Shown here: piece after piece, positions 12,010 through 22,839 of the stretch
How positions within the stretch are numbered: the first letter of the stretch is position 1
Layout: each line of letters starts with the position of its first letter
Source of the DNA: Artemisia argyi
Lineage: Eukaryota > Streptophyta > Magnoliopsida > Asterales > Asteraceae
Assembly (NCBI GenBank): GCA_030686995.1
Contig: CM060708.1
Span: 102,368,523 to 102,432,522, forward strand
DNA length: 64,000 bases
Direction: 5' to 3'
Notes under the pieces: model-generated
The model's database searches: none
What the model saw: the letters and a program-made list of their open reading frames with translations, nothing else
Told to the model about the DNA's origin: nothing
Made by a program: the position numbers and the translations under genes

Positions 12010-13848
12010 TTACGTTGGTCCCCATTGTCTCATTTGACCAAAGTTATTTGTCCCGAACATGTTTTGTATTTGACCTGGGTGCATATATGGTGGAAACATT
12101 CCCCATGGATTGAAGTTCCACATTTGTTGATTATTGTTAAAGTTTCGTCTATTTTGGTTTACTCTTGGTTGAGGTGTTTTAGGTCTAGGATAAGAATTAT
12201 TCGGTTTCCTAGGTGGTGGAGTTTTAGATCTTGTTTTAGTTTTAGACGATTCTACTTCGGTTTTTAAATATGGTTTATAAAATGGTTTTATTTCTTCATT
12301 ACTAGCTAGAGGTATTTTCTTATCATTTATGAGTATATACTTAGGATTAGATTTTGAAGGTTTTAGTTCCTTGAGTTCACTTTCAAATTTAACATTTTTA
12401 ACTTCACTTGTTGAGGCTTCGTTTGAGTTAAAACCTAGAACGGTTTTATCTCCGGATATTCTTTGAATACTTATAATTTTACTAAGTGAGTTACTACTAT
12501 TTTCAAATTTATCAAGTTTACAAATCTCTTCCTTTAGTTTGTTGTTTTCACTTCTAAGCTCTTGACATGATTTACATTCTTCAAAAGTTTCTTTACCTTT
12601 TTCAAGTTGATGTATTTTAATTTTTAGTTCAAGTACTTCATTTTCTAATTGGTTGTTTATGTATTTTAGTGATTTGTTTTTAGCCATAACTTGTTGTCCT
12701 AGTTTGCATAATCTATTGTATTCACTATCTAAATCTTCTTCATCTAATGATAGATTTTCATCACTAAAATATTCGGTTTCGGAAAGTACCTCACTTGATG
12801 TTTTAGCCATGAGACACTTTTCTTCCTTTGTTGTTTCTTTCTCATCTTAATCGCTATCACTCTAAGCACCTCCAACAAACGCTCTTTGATTTTGATCTCT
12901 TGTCATCATTGGACATTTTCCAATAAGGTGATTCGGATCACCACACTTGAAACATTTTCTCTCATTCTTGCTATACTTGTCATCATTATTCTTTTGAGAT
13001 GTTCTCCTTTCATCGTGTGGTTGTCTAACGAATCTTCCTCGCCTTTTGAAGAATTTCTTGAAATCTCTTACGGCCATGGCATATTCTTCGTCTTCGCTTT
13101 CAGAAGATGAGCTATCTTCGTTGTTGGATTCCTTTCTAGCTTTCAAGGCGATTGACTTACTTTGCTCTCGTTTCCCTTTAACCATTTCGGAGTCCTTCTT
13201 TATTATTGCTTCGTAGACTTTTAAATTACCAATTAATTCATCAAGTTGTAGCGTTGACAAATTCTTTGATTCTTCAATAGCCGTCACTTTAGCTCGCCAT
13301 TTTGGGTGAAGAGCTCTAAGAAACTTCCTAACAAAATTCTTACTAGAGAAATTCTCATCAAGTGCTTTTAAACTTGTGATTATAGTGTTAAATCTAGCAA
13401 AAGCATTATCAATTGATTCCTCTTCCGGAATCGTGAATTGCTCATATTGTTGAACAAGTAGATCTATTTTGTTATCTTTGACTTGATTATTACCTTGGTG
13501 GGTTATTAATAAAGAGTTCCAAATTTCTTTTGCGGTTTCACACATAAAGATCCTTTCGTACTCTTTACGTGGTAGCGCATTGTAAATAACCATTTTTGCT
13601 TCATTATTTTTAGCAAGTTTTCTTTTTAAATCATCATTTTGTTTTTCAAAAGGTACGATTTCATCTTTTTTAGTTTCAGGGTTATTTTGAATAGGTCAAA
13701 AATCACCATTGGTAATAATATGCCAAAGATCTAGATCTTTTGATTTCACATAAGTTTCGAATCGATTTTTCCAATATAAAAATCCATCACTTTCAAATAG
13801 TGGTGGTCTTTGCATAGATTGCCCTTCTAAATATTTTTCAGATTCCAT
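12010..13848 (-). pseudogene. gag: Copia-type gag of E1, three nonsense codons
   Basis: The minus-strand ATG at 13848 begins the same N-terminus as the E2 copy ([16 protein letters not shown]). The capsid-like UBN2/DUF4219-type region contains [14 protein letters not shown] and [21 protein letters not shown] zinc knuckle ([14 protein letters not shown]) follows at about 12950, then a predicted coiled coil ([19 protein letters not shown]) and a Pro/Asn-rich tail. A TGA near 13695 and a TAG and TAA near 12862 and 12848 interrupt the frame where E2 has sense codons. The gag would package genomic RNA in virus-like particles. The ORF ends before any protease or integrase, so pol is absent rather than frameshifted. 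Confidence 0.88.
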
Positions 13849-13900
13849 AGATCGTTACAAGTTTTAAAATACAATATATTTTAAAGATCTTGTTAGACGT

Positions 13901-13914
13901 GGCTCCTGATACCA
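13901..13914 (-). other. E1 primer-binding site
   Basis: Minus-strand TGGTATCAGGAGCC two bases inside the 5' LTR, close to the TGGTATCAGAGC typical of Copia elements primed by initiator methionine tRNA. Confidence 0.8.
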
Positions 13915-13916
13915 AT

Positions 13917-15216
13917 TGTGGAAAACTAGAAGGGGGGGTTGAATAGTTTTACGTCTTTTTAAATTTATAAACACAAGTTTGTTTTAAAAACTTCGATTCT
14001 AGTTTATGTGAACTCAATACTTGCACTATATGAACAATTGTATAATAACTTAACTAACAAAGCTAATATAGTAAAGGTAAATAAATAAGTAATGAGAAGA
14101 GTTAGAAAGATCAAACCACAACACAAGGATTTATAGTGGTTCGGCTACAAGGACACCTTCCTTGTTCCTACTCCACTCCCCGAGTCACCTACTCGAGAGT
14201 TTTCTTCACTATGTCAACAAACTCCCTTTTGGCGGAGAGAACCTTACACACCAATTTACACACCACAACAACTTCACAACTTGATCACTACTTCTACACA
14301 ACTTCTTCACACCAATAAACTACACACCAATCTTCTACTTCACACCAATCTTCTACACACAAATCTTCTACTTCACACCAATCTTCACAACTAACCTACT
14401 TCACTACTAATCAACTTCTACTTCCTACACAACTTCTATATCTTCTAAACAATATATAATAAGCACAACACAATATTCACAAATGAATGTATATACACTA
14501 TGCACAACTACTCTTCAACACTTCTTGAACTTGGTTGTAGAAAGAGTGTTCTTCTTTTGCACTTTGGATGAGAATGGATGATGAGGGATTGAATCACTTG
14601 AAACAAGGATTAATATACAAATGATCAAAGGGTTTTAGAGGATGTTTAAAGAGTTATAGATCTGAAAATTTCGTGCAAAAGGTGGGTGAAAATTCCAGAA
14701 TTAAGGTGGTATTTATAGGAGAAGAATTCTGACATTTTCTGACAGGGGAGCCTGGCCGGTCCCCTTAAATCGTGGCCGGCCCCCTTAAAATTAAGGGGAC
14801 CGCCCCTTATAATTAAGGGGGCCGCCCAACTGTAACGGCCATAAAACTTGTCTTTTAGTGAGGAAAGTTTATTTGGTGAAAAACTAACTGATTTTGGTTA
14901 AATATTTGAAATCATATATTTAGTATGATTAAAACATTTTTCTTTATTACCAAAAGTGTTTTTCAAAAATAAATAATATGTTTATATATTTAAATAAACT
15001 TTGTATTAGTTAATTAAATATCCCTTTGATCATTAGATGTATTAAGCACTTGTTTATCCATACCTTAAGTGATTAAGTTGGATATAGTGATATAAACTAG
15101 CTTAATACTTGTTTACGTAGTAATCTTACGATTGACGAGTTTGCATTTTGTGATCGTCAAAATATAGACATATCGAAAAATATAAATAACGTTTTCATAC
15201 ATTATTTATGTCAACA
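13917..15216 (-). repeat. E1 5' LTR
   Basis: 1300 bp, same ends as the 3' LTR. The promoter (GC-rich module 14754-14827, TATA 14710-14717) is retained. It is shorter in the ACACCAATCTTCTA repeat and has a few bases extra near 15147. Confidence 0.9.
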
Positions 15217-15221
15217 GGATT

Positions 15222-15704
15222 TATACTTGAGTTGATATTGACAAAATATGAAAGATGAAGGACTTATGATGACAAAGTGAAGAATGCAAAAGACAAGGGA
15301 CTTGCTTTACAAATAAGTTATTTCAATTTGGTCCTTTGTAGTATTTTATAACCCTAGTATCTCTATTATATAAAGAGATACAGGGAATAGGTTTTATTGT
15401 GTGTGTCACAATGTAAACACCAGGAAAGTGTGTGTGTATAGGTGTTTTATGGGAAAACACCTAGGGTAGTTTTGTTTAGCCTCAAGGATCTTTGATTCCT
15501 TGTTATAGTGTAGATAACATGTACTACCATTGATCAAGGTAGTATTGGGGCTGTATTGGAGATTGTAATAGAGTAAAGATGATGGCGAAGCCTTATAGAA
15601 ATAACAATAATGTTTATGTATTCTGCTATGCATGTTCTTGTTGTGTTGTTATTGTTATTCCTAGATAAAGACCTAACAAGTCCGAGCATAAATGATTCTT
15701 AACA
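15222..15704 (+). repeat. E3 3' LTR, main part
   Basis: 483 bp, which with the ten bases at 5817-5826 left of E1 rebuild a 493-bp LTR. It ends TTCTTAACA and is followed by the second GAGGG of the E3 TSD. Confidence 0.88.
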
Positions 15705-16113
15705 GAGGGTTTATGAGTGATTTAGAATTTTTTACAACATAGTGTGTTAAGACTTAGTTTAAGTAGCAATTTTACATTCTAATCCTAAGGGAAGCATTTA
15801 GTTATGTAAATCTTAGGCTTAATTTTAACAAAATTCGGATTTAGACAAATTTGAATAAAATACCTAATTTTGATTGGACACAAAATTGGATGAAATTAGA
15901 TGAAATGTATGTTGGAAAACTTACAAGAGATGTTGTTATATGTGTAGATAGCGTTTGCCCCTTGCGAAACAAGCCCGGATTGATGATTTAGTGAAGGATT
16001 TTAGTAGTTTTGGATGTTGAGGTTCGTTCACGGCAGTAAGGGAGAGGGAGTGTTTGAAGAAATGGAGTGTTTGGCAAAAATTTTAAGATGAAAACGAATT
16101 TGGAAGCATTAGA

Positions 16114-16189
16114 TGGCCGGTCCCTTTAATCATTAAGGAGACCGCCCCCGATAACAAGCCGGTCCCCTTAATCATTAAGGGGGCCGCCT
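16114..16189 (-). promoter_or_regulatory. GC-rich module upstream of E0 gene A
   Basis: Two GGCCGGTCCC..TTAAGG(G) units in tandem, about 190 bp upstream of the splice donor on the minus strand, in the position of the E1 module at 11141-11174. Likely part of an internal promoter; no TATA box is clear. Confidence 0.5.
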
Positions 16190-16413
16190 GCCAATTTTTC
16201 AATTTTTGCTGTTTTGATTCTGACATTAACATATTTATACATATATAATAGATTTATAATATATAAAAAATACGTAGGAATGTTTTGGCACAATGATGAG
16301 ACACTTGACAATTTTTAATTAATGTTTCGTCAATTTAAAATGTATCTTGACAATTTTGGATAAAATGATCAAGACGTCAAGTTGATAGAGGGTTTGATAA
16401 GTGTTCGGTAATA

Positions 16414-16426
<13 letters not shown>

Positions 16427-16487
<61 letters not shown>
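16427..16487. repeat. TA microsatellite of E0, target of E4
   Basis: A short GT run leads into a TA tract of about 60 bp. The E4 LTR begins directly after it, so an ATATA-type TSD is likely but cannot be proven against this background. Confidence 0.9.
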
Positions 16488-16491
<4 letters not shown>

Positions 16492-16853
16492 AGGAATACG
16501 TTTATTCATATGAAGACTCGGTCACCCCGAGTATAGTTTAGCATGTTGTAGCTCGTAGTAGTTATCATATTAGTTAGTACGTAGTTTAGAGTTAGTTAGT
16601 ATTTGTGGAGTCGGGTCGAGTCTTTACCCACTGTCAGCCCGCTCCATAGCCCGTTTCACGGGGCGTTTTATTGTAACTATAAATACCCCTTCCCTAGCTT
16701 GGAAGGGGTTGGACCTTTCACTTTAATCTAATATACCACTAGTTTTCTCTCAAGGTTCCATCTCTTTCTCTCTCTAACTTCTCTCTAGAAATCTTTACAT
16801 TTAATCATCCTAAACACAATACCATACATGTTCTTACATTCGAGTATATTACA
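16488..16853 (+). repeat. E4 5' LTR
   Basis: 366 bp, TGTTAGGAA to TATTACA, with a TATA box CTATAAATACC near 16675 and a CT-rich stretch after it. The primer site TGGTATCAAGAGCC follows at 16856-16869. The partner LTR is not in the window. Confidence 0.82.
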
Positions 16854-17104
16854 ATTGGTATCAAGAGCCATGGTTCTATCCTAGGATTCGTGGTATGCTC
16901 GAATTTATTCCTTGGTTTTTTGTCTTTGGATGGTTCGAATTGAATTAGTGGTTCTCGCACTAGTTTGATTTCGTTAGGTGTTATTCTTGGTATTCTACTT
17001 GTACTTTCATAACTAGAAGTGTTATAGGCATAGTGTGTAACTCTTGGTTAAGTCACTACATCACTTTCGTGGACTATGGAGGTAATTCGTTTGGTGTTTC
17101 TTTC

Positions 17105-17490
17105 CAGCGAGTTGACAATTTCTTGTAGAGAGTTGACAGCATTTGTAGCGAGTTGGGAGTAGAGCTTTGGCGTTTTGCTATTTTGGGATATAAAGCCAAA
17201 TCGCTAGATAGTGATGTTTTTGTCTTAATGTTTCTAGCGAGTTGATAATACTAGCAAGTTGGTGTGATCAGAGGGTTGATCCTTTATAGCGAGTTGAGAC
17301 CTCTGACTCTAGCGAGTTGCTAAACTATAGCGAGTTGAGATTTCTGATTCTAGCGAGTTGATTTAGCTAGCGTGTTGGTGTGGTCAGAGGGTTGATCCTT
17401 CTTAGCGAGTTGGTCTGTCTTTGCGAATTGATCTGTTTTTGTGGTGAGTTGATCTGGTTCAGAGAGTTGACCTGTTTTCAGCGAGTTAGT
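17105..17490 (+). repeat. Scattered AGCGAGTTG motif array in the E4 leader
   Basis: About 18 copies of AGCGAGTTG(A) or close variants (AGAGAGTTGA, AGCAAGTTGG, AGCGTGTTGG) separated by 15-45 bp of unrelated sequence. A larger unit containing GTGTTGGTGTGGTCAGAGGG occurs twice (about 17247 and 17370). It lies between the primer site and gag. See also 60906-61300. Confidence 0.85.
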
Positions 17491-17894
17491 GTTCCAAAAA
17501 ATTGTTTAGTGGCGAGCTGTGGAGTGGTGTTAGTAACTTGGTTCAGTGACATTAGTGAAACTTGTTTGTTGCTGCGACTTAAGTTGTTACGACTAATTCA
17601 ACGGTAACTTGACGTTGTGAGGCTACGCTTACGACTTGACTTGTTACTTGTTGAGCGGTTGTAATTTGACTTGTTGCGACCATACACAAAGTACATTCTT
17701 GTTTAAAACCTGGTACTAAGACTCATTCATTCACCTCAACATGGCAAGCAAGCAATCAATCAAACGATGTTCTGAACTCAACTGGGCTACCCCAAATATC
17801 AGAAGGTTGTGCCGAATGCTTCAAGCTACTTCACACCCACATTGAAAGACTTTTTGAAAAATCAGGCTACTCTGGAGGATATAGACGTGCATTC

Positions 17895-18915
17895 GTGACA
17901 CTCTTTGGACATGACATTGAGTCATTAACCGTCACAATGACCCTGTACCTGGATCAATTGGAACAACAAATGGACAAAGCAGATTTCTCTGAAAACTGCT
18001 ATACTACAGCATACGGGGTGATACTCAAACAACTCCAAGCATTCATTGACTTAAGATTCACAATGGAATATGATTATGACTCTCATATGACGAGTAAGCG
18101 GTTTGCCGATCATACTGTATTAGAGGTGGATGCCTTCAGAGTCACTTTACTCCAGATCACTGGGAATGTTAAAGAGTTTATTAAGGCACATGCACATATC
18201 CTACATACAAGTGTTGTTGTCGCTGCTGAAAGGACTCGTATTGAATCTTCTGCAGGCTTCTCTACACATGAGGTGGATGCTTCACACCAACATGTCACAA
18301 GGCAACATCAATCTCTAGAGGTTCATGTTTATGATTATGACAAGCATCCTGATCAGGATCTTCCCATTTATGATTCATGCCCATTGGAAGAGACTGGTAG
18401 TGATGTCATGTCTAGTTCAATCTACATGAATCCTATTTGGGAGAAATGTGACCATGATGCTACAAATGGTGATACATCAGATTCTTTGGTTTCAAATAAA
18501 CTCACAAAATCAAATGAAACGGTTGATATGCACATTTTTAAAGAACTTTCTAACAGATTTTCTCAATTAGAAAAGCACTGCATTTCACTTGAAATTGCAA
18601 TGCAACAGAATAAAGAACAGTTTCTAATCAACCAACCACGCAAGAACTCGGAACTTCCTGAGCTCCGCGAATATTTCATGATAAATGAGTTAAAAGCTCA
18701 AATTGAAACCAAAGACTTGACAATCAACCGCCTTAAACACCATATTAATGAGATGAATGATATGTGTTGTAACCTTAAGGCCAAGGCTACACATGACAAC
18801 AACATTGACTCTACAACCATTACTGAGTTAGTGCACAAGGTTACTGTGTTGCATAATGAAAATGAAACTTTGAAAAGACACAGAAAAACCCTAAATGAAT
18901 TTATCAAAGAAGAGT
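17895..18915 (+). pseudogene. gag: E4 gag, N-terminal part, split by E5
   Basis: An open frame that begins with a non-ATG codon here but stays open upstream to at least about 17800 (reading THIERLFEKSG). A candidate ATG at 17742 is in another frame. The product has an acidic middle, then a strong predicted coiled coil from FSQLEKHCISLEIAMQQNKE through MINELKAQIETKDLTINRLK to HNENETLKRHRK. This is the Copia gag coiled-coil type that I recall from Anthemideae. E5 interrupts the codon series after the glutamates at 18915. The same frame resumes at 58821 after removal of E5 and one TSD copy, which confirms the junction. Confidence 0.82.
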
Positions 18916-20334
18916 GATACGTGGGAATCGCACCAGGCTTTACCTCTCAAGGGATCTTGAGAAGCTTACAACCCCCACCAGGCAGTGTCCCTGATCGTTG
19001 TAGTATAGTATAGTGACAAGTACCGGGGGATTGATCGTTCAGCTAGGAATAGTGTCACTAGGATTAGAAAACCTAATTACTAGTGCTAAAGATGAAAGAT
19101 GATTATTTTTGTATTTGTATGTTTTTTTAGAAAGCGAGTAAAATCTCGGGTTTTGAAGGATTTGGGCGGAATTAGTTGCTAGTCAACTAACCCAATACTA
19201 AAGATGCAATCAAAATAAAATACTAGAAATGAAAATAAACTAAATTATACTAAGGTTGTGAGCAATATGTGGAGAAAATGTGTTTACGTAGATTTCACTA
19301 CTCCCTAGATATCTTTTACACGTTAATTACTTGTTATAGTTGCGTGGATGACGGATTGTATTCCTTAATACCATTCATGGGGTGGCGCACTTACTTCCCC
19401 AATCCTATGAGTGCCTACTTCACTCCTATGTCGAGCCGTTAAAAACTCCTAACATGGGATCATTAGAAATCACTCATGCAGTAAATACAACCAATAAAAC
19501 CTAGTGCACATCGGTTCATGTTTCCTAAGACGTTCAAGCATGTTACCATTTGGAGATCTGCCAGTTTTCTTAAGCCTAACATCGAAATCATTCATCCAAT
19601 ACAACCATAAACAAGTAATCAACACATAATTAACATCTAGGTTTCATTAGATCTAAGCAAACACAAGATAGATCTAGCCTAGCATGGTGGAATCAAGACA
19701 AGAACAAGATATAGACAACCAACACATAGACATATTGATTGAATTAAAAGAACACTTATCTCAATTACACTTGTAAGGTTTCAAGGGCTGAAAACCCTTG
19801 AAAAACCTGTGAAAATCGTATTAGGTTCGGCCTTAGGGTTTCTCCAAAACTTCCTCTCCTAATGTGTAAAAATTAGAAAACTATATATAGGAAATAGGGT
19901 CTGACGGCGTCAAGAACAAATTTGTGACTCCGTCATCTCGCCGCCAAAATACTTCTCGGACTGCCTTGATCTACTTCTGACGCCGTCAAGTGTTATGTGT
20001 TTCCAGGCCGTCATGCATTTTACTCTTGACGCCCTACCTTGTGACGCCGTCAATTCTGTACTGGGTCGTCATGGAAAGTCATGGAAATTACTTTTGACGC
20101 CGTCAAGATTTTCTTCTTCACGCCGTCACCTACTGTTCCCAGCTTGGAAAATTGAGACTTTGCCGTTTTCTTCACTTTTATGCTCCAAAAACGTCCAAAA
20201 TGCCTTCTTTTCCAGATTTCACTCCCAAAGTACCTAAAATCACAAAAGGAACGATTTAGGGCAATATTTGATCAAATAAATTCAATTCTGGGCTTAAATG
20301 ACCCCCTAAAAGTGGTTCATTTTTCGCCTCATCA
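18916..20334 (-). repeat. E5 3' LTR
   Basis: 1419 bp, minus-strand ends TGATGAGGCG and CCACGTATCA. It is 22 bp longer than the 5' LTR because of one extra GACGCCGTC-type repeat unit. I noticed around 25 substitutions, roughly 2 percent. Confidence 0.92.
19881..20133 (-). promoter_or_regulatory. E5 LTR promoter: TGACGCCGTCA array and TATA box
   Basis: In element sense the region 20133-19901 carries about eight full or partial copies of the palindrome TGACGCCGTCA, the last ending about ten bases before CTATATATAG at 19890-19881. TGACG half-sites are the classical core bound by plant TGA/bZIP factors. Here the half-sites are inverted with a one-base centre, so binding is an inference. Confidence 0.6.
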
Positions 20335-20338
20335 TATA

Positions 20339-20373
20339 CCCTTACACTTGAGATTTGCTTGTCCTCAAGCAAA
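20339..20373 (-). other. Hairpin plus purine motif at the E5 3' LTR border
   Basis: Minus strand: stem TTTGCTTG, loop AGGA, stem CAAGCAAA (20373-20354), four bases, then AAGTGTAAGGG (20349-20339), which leads into the LTR as a weak polypurine tract. It has the same layout as the hairpins at 21974, 39213, 46199 and 63533. Confidence 0.75.
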
Positions 20374-20949
20374 TGCGCTTTTATTCTAGTCAAAATACAA
20401 GTTAGGGGTCATTTAACACTAATATAAAAGTAATTACAACAAATAATCGTTCCACTAAAGACCAAAGACAAGCACGGAGGTTATACACAAGCACCTCACA
20501 AATAGTGTTTAGATACTCACATCTCTCGGGTGTAATAAAATATAAATTACAATATGGAAACGGAAGATATCTCTCACTACCTGTCATAGCAAAATAGATT
20601 ACCATAGGCTTGGGAAAGGATCAAACCTCCACCACATGGCGTAAGCACCTAGGATAAACTATCAAAGAGGTCTTTTAAAGGGTTGTAACGTTAGGTGTAG
20701 GGATATGAAATACATGGTTTTGTTGGATAAAGGCAGTCTTTACTGGTGGCGAGTTAACAATCTTGGTTAATTAGATGTACAATATGGCGTTGCTAAGCCA
20801 AGACTAGACTCGACTTAAGCTAATAAATGAAAAATAACAAAAACAAAAATAAACATAGAATAAAAAGGGATGGTAGTCCGTATGTTTTTTCTCTTTTCTC
20901 TTTTTCTCTTTTTCTATTTTTTTTTCTTTTTTTCTTTTTCTTAATCTTT

Positions 20950-20953
<4 letters not shown>

Positions 20954-20992
<39 letters not shown>
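20954..20992 (+). repeat. Poly-T tract (poly-A on element strand)
   Basis: An uninterrupted run of about 39 T after a C/T-rich stretch from 20880. No SINE or processed-pseudogene sequence is recognisable beside it. Confidence 0.9.
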
Positions 20993-20993
<1 letters not shown>

Positions 20994-21952
20994 CATACGC
21001 TCTTACCCTACCATCCGAAATAATACATCATAGGGAATGAACATTCCCCTTACACTTGAATTTTTACATACTTTACATTAAACTAATCTAATGACTCGAA
21101 TTAAGAAAATCAAAACACTTGGAGCACTTTTAAGATTAACGTACATATGGGGGTAATAAATGATCTTCCCCATTACTCCATAAAATAAGTACTTACCCAT
21201 GAGTCCCAATCATCCCAAAACAATATGTACAAGGATATGACTCGACTTAGCAACCATGTAATCAATTAGATAGTTAACTTAGGGTTTAACAAATAACAAT
21301 AATGCACTAAAAATGAGTGCATACACGGAAGGCTAAGGCGATTTGGGTGTACATTTAAGTGGGGTGTAACAAATTCTTTCTTTAAGTAAAATGCTTAAAG
21401 TTAGAAACGAAAAGATAGGCTCGGAGGGGTGTACTAGGGGTTTCGTGTACTAAAAATGAGTACAACGCTAAGGGTGTGGGAAAAATTAGTTGACTTAAGT
21501 AGTCAAGTAATATGACTTAAATGGTCAAGAAATTATAATACGGGTTTAACACAAGGGTGATCCTAATGCCTCTTATCATGTATTAAATCCTACTACACGA
21601 ATGTAGTCTCACTAGCGGTCTCGGGATGCATCGCTAACGCAAGTTCTAGAATCTAAATGCTACCGGTACACTCATAAGCACTAATAGTAAATGCTTTTCC
21701 TATCAAATCTAAAGACGAACCTCACATATTTGGGTGGAAAATTTTTCTAAATATACGGTTATGTGCTAGTCATACAATCTCCTATCCATGAGACGCTTGC
21801 TATGACTAAAGTTTCACTCCTAAATGTTGTAAAAATTTTTAAATTTGGCGCTAAAATTGCACTAACAAGTGTTTCTCATAGTTTTATTACACATCTACCA
21901 TTAAACAAAGCAAACTCAAGCGAAAGTGTATTTGTAAGGTATCATCATTTTA

Positions 21953-21993
21953 CCCTCCCCTTACACTTAAGATGAACATTGTCCCCAATGTTC
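21953..21993 (-). other. Second hairpin plus purine motif in E5
   Basis: Minus strand: stem GAACATTG, loop GGGA, stem CAATGTTC (21993-21974), five bases, then AAGTGTAAGGGGAGGG. The stem is perfect over eight pairs but differs in sequence from the LTR-border hairpin. Confidence 0.75.
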
Positions 21994-22839
21994 AAGTAAA
22001 GAATGTAAAAGTGAAAAAGTAAAAAGAATGAAATCAAATACTCCCCTGATTCGCTCGGTATGGATAATAAGGTGGCCAGGTTAGATCTTCCTCCAAGAAA
22101 ATGAACAATCAAAGCTTCCCTTCCAGAATATAAATCATCTCCTTGTCATACATAACCTGTAAATCCTGAGAAATAGACAAGACAACCTCGCATAAAATCG
22201 GCAGCATCCTATATAAGTTACTAAATCCTAGAAAACAAAATAAGATATAATGCTTGTGGAATGAAGTTTGCAGATTTCCTGGAGATTATAAAACTTAATA
22301 ATTCACAAAAACCATAAGACTCCGTTAGAAAAACAAAACTGGTAAAATTTCCAGATTTTCACCCATGACGCCGTCAAGAGTTAACTCGTGACGCCGTCAG
22401 GATTGACCTGCAGAAATTATTATGTTAAGTTTCCGGAAAATTTCTGGAAAAACTTGGTCCTACTTCCTGGAAAATCCTGCAAAACTTCATTATGACTCAA
22501 TACAAGCATTTGACTCTAACAAATACGAATACACATGTTCATTTAATATTGTGGAGAATCATGATTGAGTTGTTTCTTAAAAAACATATTTGGGGTTTCC
22601 CCTTACACTTATCTTTTGCAAAAATACCTTTAGGTGGAGTTAAGACTAGGCCAAAACAAAAAGTAAAGTATTTCCACATTTTAATTGAGAAACAAGATCT
22701 ACCAACAATAAAAATAAAGCATGCATACGGAAGCAAATAACAAACAAACAAACAAAAATCACACAAAGCATGGGTTGCCTCCCAAGAAGCGTTTTTCTTT
22801 ATTTACGAGTCTTGTAGCTAGACTCAAGGTTATGGGTTA

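Larger units (their letters stand above)
15705..16487 (-). mobile_element. E0, right segment
   Basis: Continuation of E0 after E3. It contains the 5' part of the gene A intron, the donor at 15919-15924, the untranslated exon, a GC-rich module and a TA tract. It aligns by eye with E1 at about 10800-11430. E4 starts in the TA tract at 16488. The gag and 5' LTR of E0 must lie right of the window. Confidence 0.75.
20335..22839 (-). other. E5 3' non-coding tail
   Basis: 2.5 kb between the protease-like ORF and the 3' LTR with no supported gene. It contains a T run at 20954-20992 after a CT-rich stretch, four minus-strand copies of AAGTGTAAGGG (near 20349, 21057, 21968 and 22605), two of them preceded by a hairpin, and two more TGACGCCGTCA sites near 22368-22400. 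Its first 490 bp are nearly identical to the E8 sequence at 63514-64000. Confidence 0.7.
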
